Shown: positions 32,062-41,930 of the stretch, one piece after another
Numbering within the stretch: position 1 is the first letter of the stretch
How the letters are laid out: the number at the start of each line of letters is the position of its first letter
Assembly: GCA_010909165.1 (NCBI GenBank)
Contig: MU008172.1
Coordinates: 1,054,001 to 1,118,000 of the forward strand
Reading direction: 5' to 3'
DNA: 64,000 nt
From: Anthoceros angustus
Lineage: Eukaryota; Streptophyta; Anthocerotopsida; Anthocerotales; Anthocerotaceae
Position numbers and translations under genes: made by a program
Notes under the pieces: generated by a model
Seen by the model: the letters and a program-made list of their open reading frames with translations, nothing else
What the model was told of the DNA's origin: nothing
The model's database searches: none

Positions 32062-35000
32062 TGTGGCGCGACTTCACGATGGCGCCGGGCGCGACAATCC
32101 CGTGTCGTTGTAGGAAGAAGTCCGTCCCAAGGGAATGATAGTTACGCGCTTGTGATTCTACCGCCGCCTGCTCGCCTCAACACACATACTCCTAACTACT
32201 CACAACGTTTCACCGACAGCCCGGTATGGCCAAACGCTTAAGGACCTGTTCGTCCGTATCGCTCACATCCGCCACTCACATCCCCTTCCTCTCTCCTCAC
32301 GCTACACTCCTCTTTAGAAAGACGCGGTTACATCCTCTCCTCCTCCGCTGCCGGGCCTCTCCGTCCGGCTCAGACGCCTCCCGAGTTCCTCCGGCTCACA
32401 CGTTCGCCCGCTCGGCCGGGCTGCCCGGACGAGCACGGGTCACCACCCTTCCCCGCACACACCACAACACGTTAGGTCCCACACGGGACCGATCAATCTC
32501 CCGAGCCGCCGTGCTCGTGACTCAGACTCACGTTAGCAAGAAGACACACAAAGGTCCGCAAGAACGCATCAACACCAAGAGAAAGATGATTTATCTGAGC
32601 CTTAGCCCTCTTATACTACCAAGGTCGGCGCCTTTATTACACCTCTATTCGAAATGAGGGCCACCAGGTACCCTAACCACCGCCTACTACCCCTATTCCA
32701 CCCTACCCGGTGGTGGGCTGGATGGCCTCATTCCTTCTTGGCACCGGCGCCCAAAGCCGAGCTCCGCGGGCGCACCCAATCGGATGATCCGCGAGGCGGA
32801 CCCTTCCTCTTCCCGAGGGTCCAGTCGCGCCACCGGCGGCCTCGACAACGGGTCACCACCAAGTCCTCCTCGCCTCCCTCTTCTCTCTCCGGGGGCCTCG
32901 CGCAAGGGGCCTCCAAGGGTTGGATCTCAGGATGGCTCTCCCCACTCCCGAGTTTGGACCTCGGACTGCCTCGACCGAGTCCGGACCTCTAGGTCCGGCC
33001 TTCCTCCGGGTCCGGCCCCCGCCTCCTCCTCCGAGTCCGGCCCTGGGACCGGATCCTCCGGGTCCGGCCTGACCCAACCCTTCGGGTCCGGACCTCGTGG
33101 TCCGGATCTACTAGAGTCCTGGATCCCTAAGTCCAGATTGGGGCCGGACTGATCCGCCTGAGTCCGGACAAAGTCCGACCTCGTGCCTCGGCATGCCTCC
33201 TCACCGGCTGGTACGGGTTCATCCACCGAGCCTCCTTGGTTCCCGAATGCCCGCTGCACCCTTTCCCTTCAAGATCCTCCCTCGTCCTTCCATGCGAGGG
33301 TGCCGAGGGCTTACCTCCTGCAGGCGCCTTCCTCCTCCCTCGTCCTCCTCGCCTCCTCCGCCACACAAACAGGCCCTAGGACTCCGCGTTGTGCCCGGTC
33401 CGCCTCCTCTCGCCTCCTTCCATCCTTCCGAAGTCCACCTCCCGCCTAGGGTGGCGCAGACCTCCAGAGCCTTGAGGAGCTCAGGCGGTCGGAATCGACT
33501 TGCCAATCGCCTCCACATGAGCCCGAGCACCCGACTTCTCCTCCAAAGGTGCTCCAGAATCGAGCAGATCGCACCGCCTGCCTCCGTGGCCAAGCTCACC
33601 ACCAGGCGGGCGGACTCCCTTGAGGCCGCCAAGGCCCTCACATTTGCAACCTTCGCCGCCGACGCTCTCCTCCTCCTCCGTTGTTGCTTCAGCCTCCATT
33701 ATGGAGCCGAGCTCCCTTCCGCTCGCAACCGGACGAGCAACTTTTCCTCCAAAGGCTTCCTCCCTTCTTCTATTCTTTCCCGAGGTCCTCCACTTCCTTC
33801 TCCAGCGGGCCGGTATCCCCGTCCGACTCGGCTTCCGCCACGCCCCGCCGCAACCTCGACGCCGAACTCCTTGCACCGCCATTCTCCTCCGTTTCAAGCG
33901 GAGCTGAGGCGTTCCACCTCTCGTCAAGTCTTGGATTCTCTGAGAACCCCGCCCGATGCATCTTGGAGTTGCAACCCAAGGTGTCCTTGTTGTCCTCCAG
34001 CCCGCCACGCCTTCTACCTCCTGCACTGCACTCGAGGTCCCCAATCTCCCGGTCCGGCCTCCGCCTCCTCACGGCCGACTGCTTGCTCCGCGCCACTTGC
34101 TCGGCCTTCGATTGCGGCCTCTGGCCGCCTCTCCACCGGCCCGATCACGCCGATAGTGATCGCGATCGGCCTCGCCGTGGCCTCCGCCTCCTTGGCCACC
34201 TTCACCGAGCCTCCAGCCTTGGCTGGGTCCGGCCTCCGCCTCCTCCTCGCCTCCTCGCCTCCTCCACTTCCTTCTCGCCTCCTCGCCTCCTCCGCCCGCA
34301 GAGGTCCTCCGCCCGCTTGGGCCTCCTCGCTTCACTGCTCCTCCACTGAAGGAATTTGGTCCGTCCTGCGGATGGACCAGACCTCCTCCTCCGCCTCCGG
34401 CTTCCTCAATCCCGCCGAGAGCTTGGCCTTCCTTCTCGCCTGGCTCCTCCAACCGCCTCGGAGGAGCACCATGCGCCCGGTGGCTTCCACCTCCGGGCCT
34501 TCTCGGCCATCCCGCATGCATTCTGCAGCATACCGTCCATGACGGTAGCTGTGACCCGTGTTTCCTCCACGGCCGCCGTGAGGCTCCCACAAAGTCCGAG
34601 GGAGCGATCTCACGGTCCGAAGGACCTCCATACCGCCGGAGTAAGTCCGACTGGGTTCTCCGGACCTAATCAGGGACCCTTAGGTCCCGAGGCCGAGCTC
34701 CGAGCTTCCCCTCCTTGGCCCTTTTGGCATGCGAGCTCCTTCTCCGCCTTTTTCCCGGGCTCGGCGGAGGTGATGGAGTCCGGAGCACGCCTTTTGCCCC
34801 TTCCGCCGGGCGATGGACCAGACCTCCAAGGTCCATCGCCTTGGGTCCTCCGCCTCCACCTCCGGGCCTTCTCGCCTCCCATCGCTTCCTCCGCTTGCCA
34901 CCCGGGAAGAGGTACTGCACCGACTGGGTGCCGCAGCCGTGGTCTTGCGCTTCGGCTCTCCGTCCGCGGGCCTCACCGAGTGATGGCCGTGGCGGGCCGC

Positions 35001-36444
35001 TGGGCCGGCCGCTCGCCGGATTGGCTGCTCGTTGGGGCACCGAGAGGGAGGCGGAATTGCTTCCCATACTGGGTGGTGAGGGGTCCGCCCACGTATGGAG
35101 TCCGGAATCCTCCTCCGCCTCCTCCCGAGTCCGCTTGGTTTTCGACGACTGCCTCCTCCGCCTTGCCCGCCTCCACTTCCGGAGGGCCTCCTTCCGAGCG
35201 CTCGCTCAAGCCTCCCGAGGAGTTCAAATGCCCCATACATGGACTGCATGGGGATGCTGATGATGGGCTTCGCCCGAGCTTGAGCCTCGCTAAACCGGCG
35301 AAGATAATCCTTCCCAGTCCGCCCTCTTCCCGCGTGCGGGAACACTAATAGATTATCACCAAGGTGATCCACCTTGGTGAGTAGGTTCCGTGACGATGAT
35401 CCGCCACCGCTCGACCGCCCAATGTGTCGGATATCGCCCAACCGCTGGTGGTCCGCTGGCCCTGTGCCTTAGCACTGTCGGACCTATCTTCCCTTCGCCT
35501 TGAGGGGCCCGCACCACTCCCCTCTTCCTCCTTGGGCGGTTAGGCCTCAGACCTCAAGGTCCATCGCCTTGGGTCCTCCCGAGGTTCTTGACCGCACCTC
35601 CTTGTTGACCGCCAAAGATCTTCCGCAAACTCCGACCGTAGTGACATCAAATGTCCGACCATTTGGAACACTCCAAATGCCACTCCCGCACCACCCCGCT
35701 CGGAGCCAGGCCCAAAGTCCGGATAGCGCCGGTCACAATGTTGCGCTCCACAAGGTTCCATGGCTCCCAAACTTCCGGGCTTTTTGGGTGCCATCGCCTT
35801 CTTCTCCCTTGGTTGCCGCCGCTTGTCAAGACCGCCGCACGTTGAGCTTCTCGCGCTTCGCCTCCGACCTCAACGGTGAGCCGCGCGCGAAGACGTCTGA
35901 GTGTCCCACGAGATACCGCCAGAGAGCCGGACTGCGGAGCGCAAGGGATCGCGAGAATTGTCTCGAGGCTGCGCAGCAAAATGACCTTCTTCCGCGACCA
36001 CGCCGGAGTAATCACGGGCGCCCCGTCAGAATCGCCGAGGTCTCGCATGGCTTACTCGCGCTGCCGCCACAGACTGCCTTACTCCGCCTGCAGCCCCACG
36101 GGCGTGAATACCGCTATAACGGCCTCGCAAGGTTACGGCCCGACCACGCATGCCCGCCTCCACTGTGGTCGCCCACGTGGCGCCGCCACCCCCACGCTCC
36201 AACTTCTAAGTTACCTTCTCGGCGCATTTATCCCGCCTCGGTCCCGGAGTGGGTCCGGACTTACCCGTCCGCCCGCCATCGAGGTCTGGCACGCCTCACT
36301 CCGGAGTCAGGAGTATACTCCGGAGTGCCGTCCGGAGTGCTAACCGGGCTTATTTCCTCCTTTTTCGCCTCATTTTATCCTTCGCCTCCCACACAAAACA
36401 AAATCCTACCTAATTTCTAACCCCTGGGAAGTCCGTAGTCCACA
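32062..36444 (-). repeat. Element A 5' LTR (~4.38 kb)
   Basis: It runs from TGTGGACTACGG at 36444 to GCCACA at 32062 on the minus strand, giving TG...CA ends. It is collinear with the 3' LTR. Contents include the LTR-borne ORF (35794-34680), a TCCGGA array (32970-33180) and a TATA-like box at 32615-32606. The sense strand near its end carries CTACAACGAC (32113-32104), complementary to the tRNA-Asp 5' end. Confidence 0.85.
34680..35794 (-). pseudogene. LTR-borne ORF, element A 5' LTR copy
   Basis: ATG 35794-35792 (MAPKKP) opens an 84-codon frame. The phase then changes, and frame 35441-34680 (253 codons) covers LLTKVDHLGDNLLVF, a Gly/Arg-rich segment, WEAIPP and a basic tail. Here the W-N-L-V-E-R-N-I-V-T stretch is preserved in one phase. 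It sits in the promoter-containing LTR, so a transcript started upstream, or an LTR-internal promoter, would be needed for expression. Function unknown. Confidence 0.55.
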
Positions 36445-38330
36445 TGCCGCTCCCAAGGAAATGTAGAGCATGTGGAGTTCTATGTGCTACGGTATCGACG
36501 CCACACAGCTAGCCAAGCCGTCTTGACAAAGCATGGCAAAGCGGCAAGGTGTTTCCTATTGGCGAGGGTGATCATGGCTTATTATTACGAGGGAGCCAAA
36601 TTCGAGGGGGTGTACCAGGCTCCTTAACTCGTGTCCGTGGTCACCCCACCGCAATAGAGGAGGACATGGTTTTGGCAACAAACTTGATGATCGCCATCCC
36701 AAGGCTACCCATAAGACATCCGTGTATTGAGCCCCACAATCGCCAAATATCCGGACTGGTGGCTAAGAGGGAGCATGAAGGAGGGACTTGACGGTCAAGT
36801 GATTGTCTTGGCTGGTATGGTCGGCACGTCGGTGGTTTTGAGTTTCTAGGCACCCATGCCTAAATGTAGGGTTGTTAAGGAGGCCCGTTTTTCTTTTTGG
36901 TTGATCCACATACAATGGTCAGATAAACTTGCCGACATGAGGCAACAAGATTTACCTGCACTTGACATTAACGAAACATGCCTTCAACCCGTCTTGCATT
37001 AGCACATGCCACACAACATCCTTTCCAACTCGTTCACAGGGAGGGATCAAGTTACGAGGCTTGGGTAACAACTACATCCAAGCACGCCGCCTAAAAGGGC
37101 TTCGGCAACAACATGCACGCGCATGTCCGCTATCCAAAGAATGTGGAAGACGGCCCCAATCACAAGACCGTAGACAAAGATGCTTCCATTATGAGTCAAA
37201 ACCTGCCATCAAGAGTCGCCACTTTCCACCGCCATCCTTGATTCATTGTCTATACACCGCCCATGTCACAATCATCCTCAACAACACGACATCCCTTCCT
37301 GCGCAATTGCCGAGCGACTTGAGGTCTTCCGGCATATGGCGATCCACGCCCCTCTTCGCAAGCCCGATGCCGCGCCACCGCCTCACGGCCGATCTTGGAA
37401 CTTCGCATTGCGGCCAAAACCTTCCATCAAGCTCCTTGCCTCGGCTGCCCATGGCTTCTCCCGCATCAAGGGCGGAACCGAGGAGCTGCGTGTGGGTTCG
37501 ACAAATCACAGACCCAAGTTAGAGCACATGGCCCATTGTAGCTGTATGAAGATGCAGCGACTTCCCGCTTGTGGTCACACGCCATTTAAAGCCCACTATG
37601 TGCCACCAAGGACAAGGCCTGTGGACACCACGCCGTGGGGGTCAATTGGCGAAAGTGGGCTTCAACGTGGCGGATAATCATGTGTCCCGGAGACCAGAAC
37701 TCAACTTTTAATGCAAATGCCCTTGTAAGCAAATTCCACGGAATAAGTGTTTTGCATGAATGCAATCGGCATAGTGCATCCCGCTTGGACCTTCAGGACC
37801 CCTAAAGAAGCCATGTATCAACGTGTTAACATGGACAAGACCCATTTGCAAAATAACGGTGCACTGGCGCCACCGTTAGTGACAACTGTTAGTGAGCAAA
37901 TAGTTAGTGACCACGCTTGGTGGTCGCGTGGTTATGTTTGCCAAACGTGGCCTCGTCAATAGGGAGACCAATCATTACGCACATGTGCTTTCTAGCACAA
38001 GGCTCGAGTTGCTTTCTCTTACCAAGGTGGTCACTCCGAGAGCTTCCCCTCTAAAGAATAGCACTCCACACCTTCACTATCGTACACCCGCAATTCAATC
38101 TTGCAACTTAGGACACCGGCATGAAGGGTGCACTCCTCATTCTCTTCACCAGTGTACAGACGCCGTCGTGTGGAGTGTGTACCGCCAGAGACAACCACTT
38201 CTCCCACTCGGAATGTTGAGTTGCTCCAAGGGCACCACTTGTTACAGAGGGTTTGCTTCAACTGTGCAACGCAAGGTAAAACAATTGCCCCTCGCCTTGA
38301 TGTCGTACAACAAACGTATCACCAACTTCT
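36445..38330. other. Flank between A and the DDE-like gene
   Basis: Plus-strand frames at 36549-36791, 36962-37522 and 37246-37677 are open but overlap antisense frames of equal quality, and no domain is seen. HCSCMKMQRLPACGHTP (about 37540) is Cys/His-rich and may be a fragment of a zinc-binding protein. No repeat of note. Confidence 0.3.
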
Positions 38331-38385
38331 AGGAGGTCGGCCATGTCCGATACATCCTCCATAGCATCATCGTCAAGGCCATCAA

Positions 38386-39955
38386 CTAGTTTCCAAAGCT
38401 CCTTGTTCCTCCCAGTAGCACCCGGAAGGTATCGCCAGACTCAAGATCCCGGCCTCTTCTCCAGTACGGCTCCTTCCGTGGGTTGTCCATGTGGCCTAAT
38501 GGATACGAGTCTCCATCCTGCATGGGCACATAGAGAATGCTTGACTCAAGACAACAAGCGTGTATGCCAACATGCATTTTCGATTGAGTTGGGTCCAGAA
38601 TGAAACCATATATGCTATGCATTTTTTGACCAGTATTGGGTCACAATTAAACTTGTTCCTCCTGCTCACCTCGTTTTCCCAATCGCCGAAGCTCCTATGG
38701 ACGATGCTCTCCACTAGACGACGTTGTTGCACGGTGAGATGTTCTTAAGTAGGTGACAACATCGAGTGATCGCAATGAGCATTCGGAGAGGACTCGCAGC
38801 AATGCCCTTTTCAAGATTGCACTGCTCACATGTTCGCCTTTGCCATGCCCACGCCAAAGAACGACCATAGCATCTTGCAACCACCAAGCTAGGGTACGGG
38901 CAACAAAGTAAGAAGGCCTACATGCTTTAAATTGACTAGCCCCCCATCAACACCAATGTTCCCGGCACCGGAAACCTGAATCACGCATCCACCGCCAATG
39001 CAACATGAGGCGGTGCATAAAACAAAGGTATCGTGGACCATATCATCACCGATGTAGAAGTGATAGTATTTGTCGATGTTAGCAGCCGCCTCGTGCATCA
39101 ATTGGACCCGTCCTCCTATAGAACACCAAGACAAAAATCGAAACGGTCATTATGCCAATGCATAGATTGAATTTCGCTTTGAACACCAAACGCATAGTTC
39201 GATCAAGTCCATGACAGAGACGACAACATCGGAACCACTCCAAGCAATCGACGAATTCCAACCCTTGCCATATCACGCACAAAAATCGCGGATGAACTCT
39301 TTCAATTTTTCTTTCAAGTACATGACAAAAATCAATGGATGAGTCTCCATGAAAACAAGTTTGATCCGCTTCTTCATGCCCATCTTGGTAACCAACGACT
39401 TGGTATTGAAAACGGCGCCACCGAGGACTGACCGAGGAAGCTTATCATTCGATGACTCGGCGGGAAGCCAATTTGCCCCACCCCACGCCGCCACAAGTGC
39501 CCGCAAACATGCGAGGTTGTGCCATCCAGTTTCCTTCGCACAAAGCAATTTCGCACAACATCCGGATACAACACATGTGTTGCTCACTACACTCTTGAAC
39601 AAGCCCGTCACCTTCTTGGGGAGCACATATGTCACATGGACAATGACATTGACCTGGATGCACACTTGAAAGACAATCAAGCATTGAAAGCGCCCTTGAG
39701 AAAGGCCATTTCCACATGATACCGCACAAGACAAGTTCCGCTCGCAGGCTCTTCACAAAATACGGCTTCAATTTCTCAAAAGTTCGCTGCCCAATTGAAA
39801 TGTCGGGATGCTCGCAGAACCGCAGTAGAATTGCCGCACACATCACAAGGCGATTTCATTACATAGCTCCCGCAGAACGGTGGTATCACCGATGGGATGG
39901 CCAATATCAAAACGTGCAACACACTTCCAACGACGGACACGAGGTCACCAAGTGA
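38386..39955 (-). pseudogene. Decayed member of an uncharacterised DDE-like family
   Basis: Minus-strand frames (39846-39445, 39734-39273, 39134-38889, 38880-38695, 38732-38496, 38622-38386) form one chain. Blocks in order: HPDISIGQRTFEKLKPYFVK, a Cys-rich segment (CHCPCDIC), QSEIQSMHWHN (about 39190-39155), NIDKYYHFYIGDDMVHDTF (39075-39020), QFKACRPSYFVAR, and RGHGKGEHVSSAILKRALLR (38853-38795). I know this block order from uncharacterised proteins of plants, algae and animals that look like DDE-type transposases. The transposase role is inference. The block where the first catalytic Asp would be expected is degraded. At least six frameshifts are present. Confidence 0.6.
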
Positions 39956-39959
39956 TGCC

Positions 39960-40170
39960 AACTAAAATGGAACAACTCCAAAACATCACCAAACCGTGTG
40001 ATCACCATTCCATCATCCACAACACCAACACATCCACCACATCACTAAGTCAAAACAGAGCTCCACCTACTCCATGACATCACCAATCCGTCCACCTTAT
40101 CACCATGCCATCATCCACATCACCAACGCATCAATCAACAAGATAGCTGACCACCACATCACCAGCTGTC
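39960..40170. repeat. CATCACCA-rich low-complexity target region
   Basis: Dense repeats of CATCACCA, CATCCAC and CCACATCACC. The same composition resumes directly after element B at 59225, consistent with B having inserted into one such tract. Confidence 0.75.
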
Positions 40171-40175
40171 CCGCA
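40171..40175. repeat. Target-site duplication of element B (left)
   Basis: CCGCA immediately before the LTR start TGTGGGC. The identical CCGCA follows the 3' LTR end at 59225-59229. Ty3 integrases make 5-bp duplications. Confidence 0.8.
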
Positions 40176-40797
40176 TGTGGGCTATGCACTTCCCTGGGGA
40201 GTTAAGAAACAAGTAGGGTTTCTGTTTTTTAGGATTGAAGGATAAATAAGGAAAAGGAGGAATAAATTGGGGTAGCGCCGGACGAGGCTCGAGTATACTC
40301 CGACTGAGTGAACAACGGACCCGCACCACTATGGCAAGCTCCGACTACGCCGAGTAACGGATAAGTCCGGAACCCACCCAGTGTCAAAACAGGATAAGTA
40401 CGCCAGGAAAGTAACCTAGGAGCGAGGCGTGAGGATGACGAGGCGGCGCCACGTGGACGGCCCCGAGTGGAGGTCGGGCATGCGAGGGTCAGACCTGCTG
40501 AGGCCGCAGGCAGTATTCACGCCCGCGGTCGCGCGGGCGCGTAAGGCGCTGCAGGTAAGCGAGGGTCGAGTATGCGCACTCGCGCGGACAACGAAGAGGC
40601 GCCTTCCGCCCAGCTTATTTCCACAAGCGCCAAGGAGGGAGGTGCGCAGCCTCCGCATAATCACAGCCCCTTGCGCCCGCAATCCGGCTCGCTATCTTTT
40701 GGGCGCCACGCTAGAGCGCAAGGTTGGAGCAATAACGCGCGAAGGAGGAACATCGTGCCGACGCCAGCCACAAAGAGAACAAGAGGAGGAGAAAGCA

Positions 40798-41930
40798 ATG
40801 GCACCCAAAAGCCGGAAGTCTGGGAGCCATGGACCGTGGAGCGCAACATTGTGACCCGCGCTATCCGGACTTCGGGCCCCGGCCGGAGGAAGTGGAATTG
40901 GTGCAGAGTGGCATCCGGACGTGTTCCAAATGGTTCGACCTTTGACGCTACTCTAGTCCGGAGTTTGCGAAGATGTCGGGCGATCAACAAGGAGGTCCGA
41001 TCCAAGAACCTCCGGAGGACTGAGGCGATGGACCTTGAGGTCCCGAGGATGGCCTACAACCGCCAAGGAGGAAGAAGGGCGGTGCCGAGCCCCTTAAGGC
41101 GGGGAAGATAGGGCCGCCAGCCGCGATGCCGAGGCTCGAACGCAGCGACAACCAACGGATGGTTGATATCCGATCCGACAATGAGTAAGGGCGGTAGCCC
41201 GGATCATTGTCCATTGAACTCGCCACCAAGGTGGATCACCTTGGTGATAACTGCTGGTATTCTCGCATGCGCCCAGTGGGAAGAGAGCGACCGGGAAGGA
41301 TTATCTTCGCCTGGTTCGTGAGGCACGCAAGCTAAGGAGCGAGAAGCCTCATTATCGGCCGACCCCATACCGATTCATGTATGGGGACATTTCGAGCTCA
41401 AGGAGGGAGAGCTTGAGCGGCGCCCGGGCCGGAGGCCCCGCCAAGTAGAGCGTGCAAGGGCGCCCGAGGTGGGGGGGCCCTTCAAGACCAAGCGACTGGA
41501 GGAGGACGAGGGATTCCTGACTCCATACCTGAGCGAACCCCCACCACCTGTGGAAGTTTGGGAGGCGATTCCTTCCTCCTTTTGGTGCCCTCCGAGCACC
41601 AAGAGTGAGGGAGCGATGCCGAGGGCGCGGCGGCCCGCACCGGCACAGTTAACAACCACGACCGCCGAGCCCCGACGAACTCAACGGGAGCCAAGAGGCG
41701 AAGACGGTGCCGCTTACCAACGCAAAGACCTCGAAGGTGAGACTTACCCCGCCCACGAGTGGCAAGAGGTCAAGAGGCGTAAGGAGGGCGAAGGGACGTG
41801 GCAAGGTGGAGGTCACCGGCAGCCCCCACCTCGAGCCGGGTCCTGCCCCCGGCTGTGAAGGGGCAAAAGAGCTTGCTCCTGACCCCTCACCTCCTCCGAG
41901 CCCTGTGAGAAAGAGGGCACAAAGGAGTTA
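40798..41930 (+). pseudogene. LTR-borne ORF, element B 5' LTR copy
   Basis: ATG 40798 is preceded by a purine-rich GAGGAGGAGAAAGCA. After a phase change the frame reads EVWEPWTVERNIVTRAIRT. Later blocks are EVRSKNLRRTEAMDLEVPR, then (41190-41260) ATKVDHLGDN-type sequence, IHVWGHFE, a VEVWEAIP-type segment, and a basic tail with TNSTGAKRR. Further downstream (to about 43250) come helical stretches with AYYHAE that match element A near 23780. Overall the LTR sense strand could have encoded a protein of about 800 residues. No known domain is seen. Confidence 0.55.
41224..41246. repeat. Perfect 23-bp inverted repeat in the LTR ORF
   Basis: CACCAAGGTG, GAT, CACCTTGGTG. The same structure is kept in every A and B copy (25709, 35360, 50751, 51966, 53981), while relic C has two mismatches. 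It encodes the TKVDHLGDN block, so protein constraint could explain part of its conservation. Confidence 0.9.

Larger units (their letters stand above)
22281..36444 (-). mobile_element. Ty3/gypsy retrotransposon A with giant LTRs
   Basis: On the minus strand the order is 5' LTR (36444-32062), PBS (32058-32042), gag (from 31838), protease, RT, RNase H, integrase, polypurine tract (26786-26775) and 3' LTR (26774-22281). Integrase after RNase H defines Ty3/gypsy. LTRs of about 4.4 kb flank only 5.3 kb of internal sequence. The right LTR boundary is clear (TGTGGACTACGG). The outer end of the 3' LTR near 22281 is approximate because the last 50 bp are diverged. No target duplication was found (TAACG versus TGCCG). 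All genes are frameshifted. Confidence 0.85.

Noticed and set aside
32104-32113. tRNA-Asp gene start
   Set aside because: Only the first ten bases (GTCGTTGTAG) match. No A-box, B-box or cloverleaf follows, so it is at most a primer-contact site.
33193-34542. 449-codon plus-strand ORF in the element A 5' LTR
   Set aside because: It is antisense to the conserved LTR-borne ORF, is Pro/Arg/Ser-rich in the way GC-rich antisense frames are, and its counterpart in the other LTR (24243-25274) has a different phase pattern.
36962-37522. 186-codon plus-strand ORF
   Set aside because: Equally open frames run on the other strand and in the third phase, and no motif or codon pattern supports it.
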